Shown: piece after piece, positions 1-8,338 of the stretch
How positions within the stretch are numbered: the first letter of the stretch is position 1
Layout: every line of letters begins with the position of its first letter
Assembly (NCBI GenBank): GCA_002238425.1
Contig: MPMJ01000026.1
Span: 1-42,472 of the forward strand
DNA from: SAR202 cluster bacterium bin16
GTDB taxonomy: Bacteria; Chloroflexota; Dehalococcoidia; Lucifugimonadales; Australimonadaceae
Length of the DNA: 42,472 bases
Direction: 5' to 3'
Notes under the pieces: generated by a model
Seen by the model: the letters and a program-made list of their open reading frames with translations, nothing else
Database searches by the model: none
Told to the model about the DNA's origin: nothing
Program-made: the position numbers and the translations under genes

Positions 1-414
1 GAGCTCGTGCGGGACACCGGCGGGCCGGGCGAGTACCGGGGCGGCCTTGCGATGCGGCGCGAATACGTCGTCAAGCAGCCGAGCCGCTACGCCGGAGGCA
101 GCCCGCGCAACCTCGCGCCCGCGCACGGCGTCGTTGGCGGCATGGACGGCGTCGGCGGCGCGGTGACGGTCAACCCGGGCGCGGACGACGAGCGGCGCTA
201 CGTCGGCATCATCTCGAACGTCATGATCGAACAGGGCGACGTCGTGCGCGTCGAGACCGGCAGCGCGGGCGGCGCAGGCGACCCCGTCGAGCGCGACCGC
301 GATCGCGTCGTGAGCGACCTGCGGAACGGCTACATCAGCACGGAGGCAGCCGTCCAGGTCTACGGGCTGGACGAGGAGGCCATCAGCGAGGCCCTCGCGG
401 TCCAGGCGGAATGA
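1..414 (+). CDS. Hydantoinase B / oxoprolinase family protein, C-terminal fragment
   Basis: The reading frame is open from the first base, so this is the 3' end of a gene that starts upstream. The C-terminal part of HyuB is recognisable: a G-G-P-G-E-Y-R-G-G segment, then NPRNL-like 'SPRNLAPAHG', 'VTVNPGADDE', and the closing 'RDRVVSDLRNGYIS' followed by a Y-G-L. HyuB proteins are the ATP-dependent hydantoin/oxoproline hydrolase B subunit and normally pair with HyuA, which is not visible. The stop codon overlaps the next gene's start (ATGA at 411-414), so the two are translationally coupled. The next gene is a second HyuB with the same C-terminal pattern. Family assignment is solid; the substrate is unknown. 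Confidence 0.88.
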   Translation, partial: ELVRDTGGPGEYRGGLAMRREYVVKQPSRYAGGSPRNLAPAHGVVGGMDGVGGAVTVNPGADDERRYVGIISNVMIEQGDVVRVETGSAGGAGDPVERDRDRVVSDLRNGYISTEAAVQVYGLDEEAISEALAVQAE

Positions 415-2120
415 GCGCACCGGCGCCGGACGTCATCACGCAGGAAGTGATCCGCGCGCGGGTCGACGGCATCATGCGCGAGATGCAGGCCGCCGTCATG
501 CGCACCGGCTTCTCCACCATCATCCGCGAGTCCCACGACTTCTCCGCGGGCATCACCGACCGCGACGGCAACACCGTCGGCCAGCACTCGGCGCTCCTCC
601 AGCATCGCGGGGCGTACCCGGACTGCGTCGCGGGGGTCCTCCGGCACTACCCACACGACGTGATGGAGGACGGCGACTGCTATCTCATCTCGGACCCGTA
701 CTCGTCCGGCTGCCCGCATCCAAACGACATGGTCGTCGTGACGCCCGTCGTCGTGGACGGCGAGGTCGTTGCGTTCTGCTCCTCGATGGGGCACAAGAGC
801 GACATCGGTGGGCAGTCGCCCGGCAGCCGGAACGCGATCGCTCGCGACGTGTTCGGGGAGGGGCTGAACATCGCGCCCGTGCGCTTCCACCGACATCGCG
901 AGCCTGTGAAGGAGGTGATGCAGTTCCTCACGGCCAACAGCCGCACGCCGGAGCTGGTCGTCGGCGACCTGAACGCGCAGGCCGGAGCGATGTACACGAT
1001 CGGCGCGGGACGGCTGAAGGAGCTGTTCGCGCAGTTCGGCACGCCAACGGTCACCGGCGCGTTCGCGGACACGGCGCGGCGGACGGAGATCCGCGTGCGG
1101 GCAGCCATCGCCGAGTGGCCGGACGGCGAAGCCGAGGCCGAGGGGTACGTCGACGACATCGTCGACAAGAGCAAGGCCGTGCGCATCCACGTCCGCGTCG
1201 AGAAGTCCGGCGACGGCCTCATCGCCGATTTCTCCGGCTCCGACGACCAGAGCCCCGGCCCCATCAACGTGCGCCCGCCGTTCATCTACGGAATGGCGCA
1301 GTTCGCCCTCATCGCGATGATCGACCCGAACCTGTACGGCAACGCGGGGCTGGCGCGGACCATACAGTTCCGCTTCCGGCCCGGCAGCGTCGTCAACCCC
1401 ACCTACCCTGCGCCCGTCGGCTTCTATTCGATGACCATCCCGGTCGTCGAGGACGTGCTGTTCGAGGCGATGAGCAAGGTGGCGGGGCGTCCGCTCGTAG
1501 CGCACAACGCGCCGCCGAACCTCGTAGTCATCGGCAACGTCTCCGGACGCGGCAAGCGCTATGTGCAGTACGAGTTGCTACGCTCCGGTAACGGCGCGTA
1601 CGACGGCGGCGACGGCTGGACGGGCACGGCGCACTCGGCGAGCGGCGGCTCCAAGTTCACGAGCGTCGAGATCATCGAGTCCGAGTTCGACGCCGAAGTT
1701 GAGCGGTTCGAGATCATCCCGGACTCCGGCGGCGCGGGGAAGCACCGGGGCGGCAACGGCCTGCTGCGCCGCTACCGCATCCACTCGGAGAGCCGCTTCG
1801 CGGGCGGCAACCCGCGCAATCTGCGCCCGCCGCACGGGCTCGCAGGAGCAGGCGACGGCGCGCCGGGAGGCGTCACAGTCAACCCGGGCGCGGAGGACGA
1901 GGAGACGCACCTGGGCCTTATCTCCAACGTACCGCTACACGCGGACTGCATCATAGAGGCTCGCACCAGCGGCGCGGGCGGCGTCGGCTCGCCAAAGGAG
2001 CGCGACCGCCGCAAGGTCGTCCGTGACCTGCGTAACGGCCTCATCAGCAGACAGGCCGCAATCGACGTGTACGGCCTCGAGCCCCAGACCGCGGACGACG
2101 CGCTCGTGCCGGGGTTGTAA
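411..2120 (+). CDS. Hydantoinase B / oxoprolinase family protein (second tandem copy)
   Basis: A 569-residue, complete HyuB-type protein. The N-terminal part shows 'FSAGITDRDGN', the 'DPYSSGCPHPNDM' segment and 'GHKSDIGG', all typical of the family. The C-terminal part repeats the motifs of the partial gene before it ('NPRNLRPPHG', 'VTVNPGAEDEE', 'RDRRKVVRDLRNG'). Family members hydrolyse hydantoins, 5-oxoproline or related cyclic amides, or act in acetone or acetophenone carboxylase-like complexes together with an A subunit. It starts in an ATGA overlap with the upstream HyuB, so they form one transcription unit. Two adjacent B-type genes without an A gene between them is unusual; HyuA may lie upstream of the window. 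Confidence 0.92.
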   Translation: MSAPAPDVITQEVIRARVDGIMREMQAAVMRTGFSTIIRESHDFSAGITDRDGNTVGQHSALLQHRGAYPDCVAGVLRHYPHDVMEDGDCYLISDPYSSGCPHPNDMVVVTPVVVDGEVVAFCSSMGHKSDIGGQSPGSRNAIARDVFGEGLNIAPVRFHRHREPVKEVMQFLTANSRTPELVVGDLNAQAGAMYTIGAGRLKELFAQFGTPTVTGAFADTARRTEIRVRAAIAEWPDGEAEAEGYVDDIVDKSKAVRIHVRVEKSGDGLIADFSGSDDQSPGPINVRPPFIYGMAQFALIAMIDPNLYGNAGLARTIQFRFRPGSVVNPTYPAPVGFYSMTIPVVEDVLFEAMSKVAGRPLVAHNAPPNLVVIGNVSGRGKRYVQYELLRSGNGAYDGGDGWTGTAHSASGGSKFTSVEIIESEFDAEVERFEIIPDSGGAGKHRGGNGLLRRYRIHSESRFAGGNPRNLRPPHGLAGAGDGAPGGVTVNPGAEDEETHLGLISNVPLHADCIIEARTSGAGGVGSPKERDRRKVVRDLRNGLISRQAAIDVYGLEPQTADDALVPGL

Positions 2121-2129
2121 AGGGTAGCG

Positions 2130-2387
2130 CTACCCAAACTCCGCCATGAGTTCATCTAGGGTCGCGTACTCAGTGAGGCCCTTGCCGGTGCGAATCTGCC
2201 GGATAGCTTCCCGAGTAGTTGCATTGGGCACTCGTGACGGGAACGGCAGCCCGCCGTGAGCAACCACCTCCTCATAGAACCAAGTGACGGCCTCGGTCAC
2301 TGAGAGGCCAAGCGCGGAGAACGTCTCCTCCGCCTTGCGCTTCAGTTCAGGCTCAACGCGCACATGTATCGTTCCTGTCTTGGCCAT
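2130..2387 (-). CDS. RelB/DinJ-family antitoxin, no adjacent toxin
   Basis: An 85-residue protein. The N-terminus reads as a short ribbon ('GTIHVRVEPELKRKAE') followed by 'LGLSVTEAVTWFYEEVV', the ribbon-helix-helix pattern of RelB/DinJ antitoxins. These bind and neutralise RelE/YafQ-type mRNA interferases and autoregulate their operon. The expected toxin would follow the stop codon, but only 9 bp separate it from the end of the convergent HyuB gene, and no toxin-sized ORF lies upstream. It is therefore an orphan antitoxin or the remnant of a module. A GAGGG ribosome-binding site lies just upstream, and a TACAAT -10-like hexamer (complement of 2412-2417) is the candidate promoter. Confidence 0.8.
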   Translation of the reverse strand: MAKTGTIHVRVEPELKRKAEETFSALGLSVTEAVTWFYEEVVAHGGLPFPSRVPNATTREAIRQIRTGKGLTEYATLDELMAEFG

Positions 2388-2411
2388 AGCCGCCCTCGTG
2401 CAGCAAGTTAC

Positions 2412-2417
2412 ATTGTA
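2412..2417 (-). promoter_or_regulatory. Candidate -10 element (TACAAT) for the RelB-like gene
   Basis: On the minus strand the hexamer is TACAAT, about 25 bp before the start codon. It sits inside the short palindrome TACATTGTA, which could also serve as part of an autoregulatory operator. No good -35 was found. Confidence 0.35.
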
Positions 2418-2479
2418 GCCCCCTCCCCCAAGCCACAGGCGTATACTCGCCTCGCACGAACCAGCGAAGGAGGCGCATC

Positions 2480-3553
2480 ATGCCGGTCGTTGACGCTGAC
2501 ACCCATGTGGACGAGAACGACGAAACGTGGTCGTTCCTGCTGCCGGAGCACGAGCGCTTCCGCCCGCTTACCATCTCGCCGCCTGACGGCTATTACGTGG
2601 ACCCGGCGCTTGCGCCGAAGGGCTACAACCGCTTCTGGAGCATCGACGGCGCGCTCCGCATCCGGCGCAACCGCGACGACGTGCGCACCGGCACGACGGT
2701 CGAGACTCGCGAGCTGACGGACGTGTCCGCGAGGCTGCGCGACATGGACCGGCTGGGCGTGGACGTGCAGGTGATGTACCCCACCCTCTTCCTCACTTCC
2801 GTCAGCGCGAAGCCGGACGTGGAGTATGCGCTCGTGCGCGCCTACAACCGCTGGCTCGGAGCGAAGTCGGATGAGAGTGGCGGCCGTCTCCGCTGGGTGG
2901 TGATCCCGCCCATCCTGAGCATGGACAAGGTGGCGGAGGAGGTGGAGTGGGGCAAGGAGCACGGCGCGTGCGGCGTATTCAAGCGCGGCGTCGAAGCAGG
3001 CAGCCGCTCCGCGAACGACCCCTACTTCTTCCCGCTGTACGAGGCTGCGGAGCGGATGGACATACCTGTGTGCATCCACATCGCCGCGGGCGACCCGGCG
3101 ATCACCGACACGCTCTCCTCGCACCTGACGATGTACAACTTCAGCCTCTCGCCGATAGACGCCTTCGTCAACATGGTCCTGGCGGGCATACCGGCGCGCT
3201 TCCCGAACCTGCGTGTGGGCTTCATCGAGACGATGTCGTCCTGGGCGCCATACGCGATGGCTGAGCTGCAGGCGCGGCACGAGCGCTCCGGCTGGATGGG
3301 GCAGTTCGAGCTGGGGCAGGACCTCTTCCGCCAGGGACGCTTCTACCTCGCATGCCAGACGCACGAAGACCTGCCGTACGTGATGAAGTTCACCGGGGAG
3401 GACAACCTCGTCATCGGCACCGACTACACGCACGCCGACCAGTCCGCCGAGATCGAGGCGCACGCCATCCTGCGCAGGCGCGAGGACATACCGGCGCACG
3501 TCGTCGACAAGATCGTGCGCGACAACCCCACGCGGTTCTACGGCCTTGACTGA
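2480..3553 (+). CDS. Amidohydrolase-2 family metal-dependent hydrolase (paralog 1)
   Basis: A 357-residue TIM-barrel hydrolase of the PF04909 type. It opens with 'VVDADTHVDE' (D5, D7, H9, E12 as likely metal-site residues) and ends with 'VIGTDYTHADQSAEIEA', the usual C-terminal Asp-containing strand. 'IHIAAGDPA' near residue 197 carries a probable metal-ligand His. Relatives include decarboxylases and hydrolases of the ACMSD group that act on aromatic or amide substrates; the substrate here is unknown. A clear AAGGAGG site precedes the ATG. Two paralogs with the same N- and C-terminal signatures lie at 6772-7821 and 40381-41475. The next gene, an exporter, follows 24 bp later. Confidence 0.9.
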   Translation: MPVVDADTHVDENDETWSFLLPEHERFRPLTISPPDGYYVDPALAPKGYNRFWSIDGALRIRRNRDDVRTGTTVETRELTDVSARLRDMDRLGVDVQVMYPTLFLTSVSAKPDVEYALVRAYNRWLGAKSDESGGRLRWVVIPPILSMDKVAEEVEWGKEHGACGVFKRGVEAGSRSANDPYFFPLYEAAERMDIPVCIHIAAGDPAITDTLSSHLTMYNFSLSPIDAFVNMVLAGIPARFPNLRVGFIETMSSWAPYAMAELQARHERSGWMGQFELGQDLFRQGRFYLACQTHEDLPYVMKFTGEDNLVIGTDYTHADQSAEIEAHAILRRREDIPAHVVDKIVRDNPTRFYGLD

Positions 3554-3577
3554 CGCGCCCCGCACGGGTGCGACGGC

Positions 3578-4498
3578 GTGAGCACAGAACTCACCGGCGT
3601 ATTCTTCGCTCTCGGCACCTCCATCGCGTTCGGACTCGGCTCCACCGTGGCGCGGCTTGGGCTCGTCGGAACGCCGGTTGTCACCGGCACGGTGGTATCG
3701 ATGATTGCGGGCACGATACTCATCGTGGGGGTCGCGGCGCCCGGCTACGCCTCCACGCTCGGCGGGATCCAGACCTCAGGCTGGGCGCTCCTCGTGTTCA
3801 CCGCCATCATCAACTATCCCATCGGACGGCTGCTGGTGTTCAACGCGATGCTGCGCATCGGCGTTGCGCGCGGCAACACCATCGTCTCCGCGAACCCGGT
3901 GGTCGCCGGCACCATCGCCATCCTATGGCTCGGTGAAATGCTCGGCCTTCAGAGTGGGGTGGGTATGTTCGCCTGCGTCGGTGGAGGGGTGCTTGTCGCA
4001 TGGGCCGCGCGGCAGGGGCCGTCCGCCGACGCGTCTGCGCTCGCAGAGGACCCACGGCTCGCAGAGACCACCAAGGGCCTTCTCGCGGCGCTCGGCGCGA
4101 TGCTCTCCTACGGCACGGTGAGCGCGCTCGTCAAGAAGATCGTCACGGACGTGACCGAGCCCATCATCGCGGCATCGCTCGTGTTCTCGTTCGGGACGGC
4201 GATGGTCGCGATGCTGTCGCTGCCGCGCCTGAGAAGGGAGCTGCCGCAGATGACGTTCCACCGCGCCTGGCAGCTGGTGCTGGGCGGTTCCGGCATGTCG
4301 CTGGGCGTCCTGCTCTTCTACAATGCGGCGAGCCGTGCGCCCGTCACGGCGGTCGCGCCAGTCGTGGCGCTCTCGCCCATCATCGCCATCCTTTTCGCGC
4401 AGGTCATCGCGCGGCGCTTCGAACTCATGGACAAGCGCATCTGGATGGGCGCAGCCTCGGTCGTGGCGGGCGTCGCGCTGATCGGCACGTCTCTCTGA
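3578..4498 (+). CDS. EamA/DMT-family transporter
   Basis: A 306-residue polytopic membrane protein with about ten hydrophobic helices arranged as two similar halves, the drug/metabolite transporter (EamA) layout. Typical pieces are 'GLGSTVARLGLVGTP' at the start, 'NAMLRIGVARGNTIVSANPV' at the end of the first half, and 'VVALSPIIAILFAQVIARRFE' near the end. The start is GTG, 24 bp after the amidohydrolase stop, which suggests co-transcription. DMT proteins export amino acids, metabolites or toxic compounds; the substrate cannot be told from sequence. Confidence 0.87.
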   Translation: MSTELTGVFFALGTSIAFGLGSTVARLGLVGTPVVTGTVVSMIAGTILIVGVAAPGYASTLGGIQTSGWALLVFTAIINYPIGRLLVFNAMLRIGVARGNTIVSANPVVAGTIAILWLGEMLGLQSGVGMFACVGGGVLVAWAARQGPSADASALAEDPRLAETTKGLLAALGAMLSYGTVSALVKKIVTDVTEPIIAASLVFSFGTAMVAMLSLPRLRRELPQMTFHRAWQLVLGGSGMSLGVLLFYNAASRAPVTAVAPVVALSPIIAILFAQVIARRFELMDKRIWMGAASVVAGVALIGTSL

Positions 4499-4569
4499 AG
4501 GAGTTGGGGAGCATACGATAGGCGCCCTTACCCTGCCGGCCGCTCGCCGGATCTGCCGCGCAGCGACTG

Positions 4570-4767
4570 CTAACCGGCCAAGTTGAGCCCGACGATTGTC
4601 GCCATCAGGGTGACCCACGAACCGCCCAGCATCAGGTAGATGGTGCGGATATGCGCATTCATCTCCGACCGGAGGCCCTCGACCTGCTGCACCAGGTCGC
4701 CTATTCGCTCTACGGAGCCTTCGAGCCTGCTCAGGCGCTCTTCAATGGTTGTGGGCTGTGTCGTCAT
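4570..4767 (-). CDS. Small coiled-coil protein with C-terminal membrane anchor
   Basis: 65 residues from the ATG at 4767, chosen because AGGAGA lies six bases upstream; the longer reading frame lacks such a site. Residues about 8-42 ('ERLSRLEGSVERIGDLVQQVE') have heptad spacing of a coiled coil. Residues about 46-64 ('YLMLGGSWVTLMATIVGLNL') form one transmembrane helix. This layout resembles small phage or haemolysin XhlA-like proteins, but no specific family is claimed. It is convergent with the DMT gene. Confidence 0.68.
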   Translation of the reverse strand: MTTQPTTIEERLSRLEGSVERIGDLVQQVEGLRSEMNAHIRTIYLMLGGSWVTLMATIVGLNLAG

Positions 4768-4949
4768 CGTTTCTCCTCTGCAGTCTAACATCCAGCGCAA
4801 GCCTAGGAAGCAGAGCGGGCAACGCGCAACGAGCGGATGTCACAACGTGACGCGAGCTCGTTCAACCACTCGCTGTTGCGCCTCACTCCCCTACCGAGTA
4901 CCCTCGCCCTCTCCCCGGAGAGAGCCAGAGCGGGGACAAGGAGCGAACC

Positions 4950-5900
4950 ATGACCAGCCTGATAACCGGAGCGGGACTCGTCGGCTCATCGTATGCGCGT
5001 GAGGCCATCGCGCAGGGAGACCCCGTCGTCTTCTATGACCTCCGGCCCGACGCCAACTACCTGCACACGAAACTCGACGGCGCGCCATACGAGGCCGTGC
5101 AGGGCGACCTGCGCGACCTGCCCGCGCTCGTGGCCGCGATGCAGCAGCACCAGCCGGAGATCGTCGTGCACACGGCGGGGCTCATCGGCAACAGCGTCAG
5201 CAGCCCGGTCTACACCGGCATGCAGATCAACGTGCAGGGCACCATCAACGTGCTGGAGGCGGCACGGCTCACCGGTGTCAAGCGGTTCATCCACGTGAGC
5301 ACCTACGGCGTCTACGACCGCCGCTCCGATGCCGGTGGGACGATACCCGAGAACTACCCCCGGGCGGGCGAGGGCAACCCCTACTCCGCGTCCAAGGTAG
5401 CGAACGAGCACATCGCCGAGGCGTACGCGACGTACTACGGCTTCGAGCTGGTGTTCGTGCGCCCGTCCAACGTGTTCGGCTACAACCACTTCCGTGGGGG
5501 CTCCGGTGGCGGCATGACGGTCCACAGCCTGGTCGAGGCCGGGCTGACCGGCGAACCGCTGGTCGTGCCCGCCGTCCGCGGTCGCGCGTTCGAGTACGTC
5601 TACGGCAAGGACCTGGGGCGTCTCATCCGCCGCGCGGCGGGCATCCCGCTCTCCGGTGTCACAGCGTTCAACGGGGGCAACGGCTTCATCACCACCTTTG
5701 AAGAGCTCGCCGACGCGGTGCGCACCGTGCTGCCGGACCTGAAGGTAACGGTCACGCCGTCGGACGGGCCCGTCCCGTCCGCAACGACGCCGCTCGACAT
5801 CTCCAACGCGAAGGCGCTGCTCGACTGGCAACCGGAGTACTCGGTGCCCGATGCGTTCGCGGACTACGTCGCAGAGATGCGCCGGGCTGAGGGGCGATAG
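4950..5900 (+). CDS. NAD-dependent epimerase/dehydratase (extended SDR)
   Basis: A 316-residue extended short-chain dehydrogenase/reductase. The N-terminal nucleotide-binding motif is 'TGAGLVGSSYA' (TGxGxxG), followed by an Asp at the end of strand 2 ('VVFYDLRPDA'), suggesting NAD(H). 'HVSTYGVYD' and 'NPYSASK' give the catalytic Ser and the YxxxK pair. 'RPSNVFGYNHF' is the usual nucleotide-sugar epimerase segment. Likely acts on a nucleotide sugar or similar compound; the substrate is unknown. AAGGAG lies six bases before the ATG. Confidence 0.9.
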   Translation: MTSLITGAGLVGSSYAREAIAQGDPVVFYDLRPDANYLHTKLDGAPYEAVQGDLRDLPALVAAMQQHQPEIVVHTAGLIGNSVSSPVYTGMQINVQGTINVLEAARLTGVKRFIHVSTYGVYDRRSDAGGTIPENYPRAGEGNPYSASKVANEHIAEAYATYYGFELVFVRPSNVFGYNHFRGGSGGGMTVHSLVEAGLTGEPLVVPAVRGRAFEYVYGKDLGRLIRRAAGIPLSGVTAFNGGNGFITTFEELADAVRTVLPDLKVTVTPSDGPVPSATTPLDISNAKALLDWQPEYSVPDAFADYVAEMRRAEGR

Positions 5901-5919
5901 GAGGCGAGCGCACCTGCCG

Positions 5920-6729
5920 TCATCCGACCCGTGTCACTCGAACCGCGAACCCGCTGACATCCGGCGCGATGTCGCGCGCCGTATCGATGACGGCTGCGAG
6001 CACCCACCCCACGGCGCTCGCCGTCCATTCGGGCATCTTCACCGTCACGCCGAGGCCGGAGCGCGTAGGGGAGACGGAGAGAATCCGCTCATCGATCGAC
6101 GTTCGTATCGCGTGCTGTTCAGACACGGCTGCTACCTGCCCAAACTCGAACGATCTGGTGTTCCCCCGCCGGAGGCGGGCGGCCAACTCCGCTTCCGTAT
6201 GCCCTCCGAGCAACCCGTGATCGAAGGCGATGAGTGCATCCGCTCCTCCCTTCGGAGTAAGGTTGAACCAGTTGAGCTCGGAGTCGAGGTAGTGAGCGGG
6301 CAACCGTGTGCTGGGATCAAGGCCGTACGCCGCCACTTGGAGCGCGGACAACTCGACGTCTCCGAAGCGACGAAGCGCGTCATCAAAGCACTGAACTAAC
6401 GCCGGCAACACCTTAGCCGGTTCGATGGGGCGCCGGCGCACGCCGAGCGGCGCATACGCAAGTCCCGGAGCAGGCGGCGGCACCTCGGTCCGCTCGACGT
6501 CGCCGACCTCCAGTCCGACCTGCACATATCCGATCAGGGATGGGACGCTCCCAGCGGTCAGTTCCGCTTCGTTCATCCCCCAGAGCAATGAGCGACCACC
6601 CGACGTGGTCGACCAACCCATCAATCCGGCACGCGCTCTGAAAACGCTGTAGAGGTCTTCCTCCTCGGGGTTGATCAGGTTCGTGCCTGGAGCGAGTTGC
6701 CCGTAAGCCTCAAGAATCAGTGTTCCCAT
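5920..6729 (-). CDS. Conserved-looking hypothetical protein, 269 residues
   Basis: I do not recognise this protein. It has no signal peptide or membrane helix. The composition is that of a folded cytoplasmic protein: 'NLINPEEEDLYSVFRARAG' and 'LLWGMNEAELTAG' near the start, 'LPAHYLDSELNWF' in the middle, and 'GVTVKMPEWTASAVGWVL' near the end. Codon use matches its neighbours and a GGAGGGG site lies upstream of the ATG. It is convergent with the epimerase (19 bp between stops) and lies 42 bp downstream of the stop of an amidohydrolase on the same strand, so it may be the second gene of that unit. Confidence 0.68.
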   Translation of the reverse strand: MGTLILEAYGQLAPGTNLINPEEEDLYSVFRARAGLMGWSTTSGGRSLLWGMNEAELTAGSVPSLIGYVQVGLEVGDVERTEVPPPAPGLAYAPLGVRRRPIEPAKVLPALVQCFDDALRRFGDVELSALQVAAYGLDPSTRLPAHYLDSELNWFNLTPKGGADALIAFDHGLLGGHTEAELAARLRRGNTRSFEFGQVAAVSEQHAIRTSIDERILSVSPTRSGLGVTVKMPEWTASAVGWVLAAVIDTARDIAPDVSGFAVRVTRVG

Positions 6730-6771
6730 GGGCTACCGTCCCCTCCGTCGACAACCCAAAGGCTTGACCGC

Positions 6772-7821
6772 CTACAGCGCGTACAAGCGCTTGGGGTTGT
6801 CGTAGAGGATCTTCTGCGTGCTCGCCTCGGTGACCTTGCCGTCGTTGCTGAGTTTGCTCAACGCGTCGATCTCGGCGGTGGTGTCGGCGTGACCGTAGTC
6901 CGTGCCGATGACGAGGTGGTCGTCGCCGACGCGGTCGATGATGTACCCGAGGTCGTCGATCGTCTGGCAGCCGACGTAGAGGTTGTACTCCTCCATGAGT
7001 TGAGCGTCGCGCGGGAACACGCCGTCGGTGAACCTGCGCGAGCGGAGGACGAGGTCGTTCATCACGTAGGGCAGCCACTGCGACGTCACTTCGATGAACG
7101 CCCAGCGGAGGTCGGGGAACTTCTCCGGCACGCGGTGCAGGACGAGGTCGCTGAACGCGCCGACGGTGGGGAACTTGAACGTAGGAAGACCGAACGAGCG
7201 GTCGAGCAGGTCCATGTTCGCGTATTGTCCGGCGGCAGCGTGGACGGCGATGGCGAGGTTGAGCTTCTGCGCCTCCTCGTAGACCGGGTAGAAGTACGAA
7301 TCGGAGAGGAGGAGGTTGTGCTCGTGCCCGCGGAAGAAGACGGCGCACGCGCCGTTCTCCTTGCCGAAGTGGATCTCCTCGATGGCCTTGTCGATGCTCA
7401 TCAGCGGCGGGATGACGGCCCAGCGGAGGCGTCCGCCGCCCTGCTGCCAGACGTCGGCGAGCCAGCGGTTGTAGGCGTATGAGATGGCGTAGTCGGTGTC
7501 GGCGTGGTTCGTGAGCGGGCGGAGGAACATAGTGGGATAGAGGATGTGCATGTCCACGCCGAGTTCGTCCATGTGGTCGAGGCGGGCCTTGATGTCGGCG
7601 GCCTCGCGCGCGGCGGTGGGAAACTCCGGCCCGACGTTCTGGTTCATGCGCCAGGCGCGGCCCTCGAGGAACCAGTACTTGTCCGTGTTCGCGCCGTCCT
7701 CCCGGACGAGCACGAGGGGGCGGAACCGCGCGTCCTCCTCCCGCATGAAGTCGAACGTGCGCGGCGTCTCGATGACGTGACAGTCGGCGTCGATGACTCG
7801 TGTCTGAACAGCAGTAGCCAT
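6772..7821 (-). CDS. Amidohydrolase-2 family metal-dependent hydrolase (paralog 2)
   Basis: A 349-residue paralog of the gene at 2480. It begins 'VIDADCHVIE' (D11, D13, H15, E18) and ends with 'VIGTDYGHADTTAEIDAL'. 'IAVHAAAGQ' contributes the mid-barrel His, and 'FIEVTSQWLPYVM' matches 'FIETMSSWAPYAM' of the first copy. The same family assignment and caution about substrate apply. GGGAGG lies just upstream of the ATG. Confidence 0.9.
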   Translation of the reverse strand: MATAVQTRVIDADCHVIETPRTFDFMREEDARFRPLVLVREDGANTDKYWFLEGRAWRMNQNVGPEFPTAAREAADIKARLDHMDELGVDMHILYPTMFLRPLTNHADTDYAISYAYNRWLADVWQQGGGRLRWAVIPPLMSIDKAIEEIHFGKENGACAVFFRGHEHNLLLSDSYFYPVYEEAQKLNLAIAVHAAAGQYANMDLLDRSFGLPTFKFPTVGAFSDLVLHRVPEKFPDLRWAFIEVTSQWLPYVMNDLVLRSRRFTDGVFPRDAQLMEEYNLYVGCQTIDDLGYIIDRVGDDHLVIGTDYGHADTTAEIDALSKLSNDGKVTEASTQKILYDNPKRLYAL

Positions 7822-7873
7822 GGCAGGCCTCCCTCTGCGCGATGTGGCGCAAGCCTACCAAAATCTCACACCA

Positions 7874-7905
7874 AACTCACATCAACTCGCATCGATGGAC
7901 AGGAT
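7874..7905 (+). repeat. Left inverted repeat flanking the GxxExxY gene
   Basis: Reads AACTCACATC, a short insert, then CATCGATGGACAGGAT. Its reverse complement, slightly rearranged, occurs at 8308-8338 as the other boundary of the GxxExxY gene. The likely start codon of that gene (ATGGACAGG) is inside this repeat, so its first residues M-D-R-I are encoded by the repeat. Confidence 0.75.
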
Positions 7906-8296
7906 CGTGGGGAACATGGGAGCAGGTTCGTGGGAAAACATCACGCGCTCCATAATCGGCTGCGCCTTCAGCGTTAGCAACGAGTTGGGGAGCGGCTTTC
8001 TAGAGTCTGTGTACGAGAAAGCGATGCTAGTTGCGCTCAATGGCCAAAGCATCGCTGTCCAAGCACAGGCTCCTATCAACGTCTACTTCCGCCAGGAGGT
8101 CGTGGGGGTATTCTTCGCGGACCTCCTTGTTGAGGGCCGGGTAATTGTCGAACTCAAAGCGGTGAAGGCCCTGTCTCCAGAGCACCAGGCGCAGGTGATC
8201 AACTACCTCCAAGCCACCGGAATCGAGGTTGGGCTGCTTCTCAACTTCGGTCGTCCCCGGCTTGAATACAAACGTCTCACGCGAACGAGGCCTTGA
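7895..8296 (+). CDS. GxxExxY family protein (PD-(D/E)XK-like fold)
   Basis: 133 residues from the ATG at 7895; an alternative is the ATG at 7916. The signature G34-x2-E37-x2-Y40 lies in 'ELGSGFLESVYEKAM'. Later residues suit a PD-(D/E)XK nuclease-like core: D76 in 'FADLLVE' and E86-x-K88 in 'VIVELKAV', then a Gln-rich helix. The biochemical function of the family is not established. The reading frame extends upstream to 7820, but that part overlaps the divergent amidohydrolase's start and lacks conserved features. The gene is bracketed by inverted repeats (7874-7905 and 8308-8338), which suggests that it moves or is copied as a unit. Confidence 0.85.
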   Translation: MDRIVGNMGAGSWENITRSIIGCAFSVSNELGSGFLESVYEKAMLVALNGQSIAVQAQAPINVYFRQEVVGVFFADLLVEGRVIVELKAVKALSPEHQAQVINYLQATGIEVGLLLNFGRPRLEYKRLTRTRP

Positions 8297-8307
8297 TGAG
8301 AGCCTTT

Positions 8308-8338
8308 ATCCTGTCCATCCTGTGCATCGATGTGAGTT
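8308..8338 (-). repeat. Right inverted repeat flanking the GxxExxY gene
   Basis: Read on the minus strand it is AACTCACATCGATG followed by CACAGGATGGACAGGAT. It shares AACTCACATC, ATCGATG and GATGGACAGGAT with the left copy at 7874-7905. It ends one base before the stop codon of the convergent lipoprotein gene, so the unit fits exactly into the intergenic space. Confidence 0.75.

Noticed and set aside
360..1505. Long minus-strand reading frame (381 codons) opposite the HyuB gene
   Set aside because: It is a shadow: Arg/His/Val-rich with no domain, while the plus strand carries a clear HyuB.
4909..4922. Terminator at CTCTCC-CC-GGAGAG
   Set aside because: The loop is too small and there is no T run; it resembles a common dispersed C-rich repeat and lies just upstream of the epimerase start.
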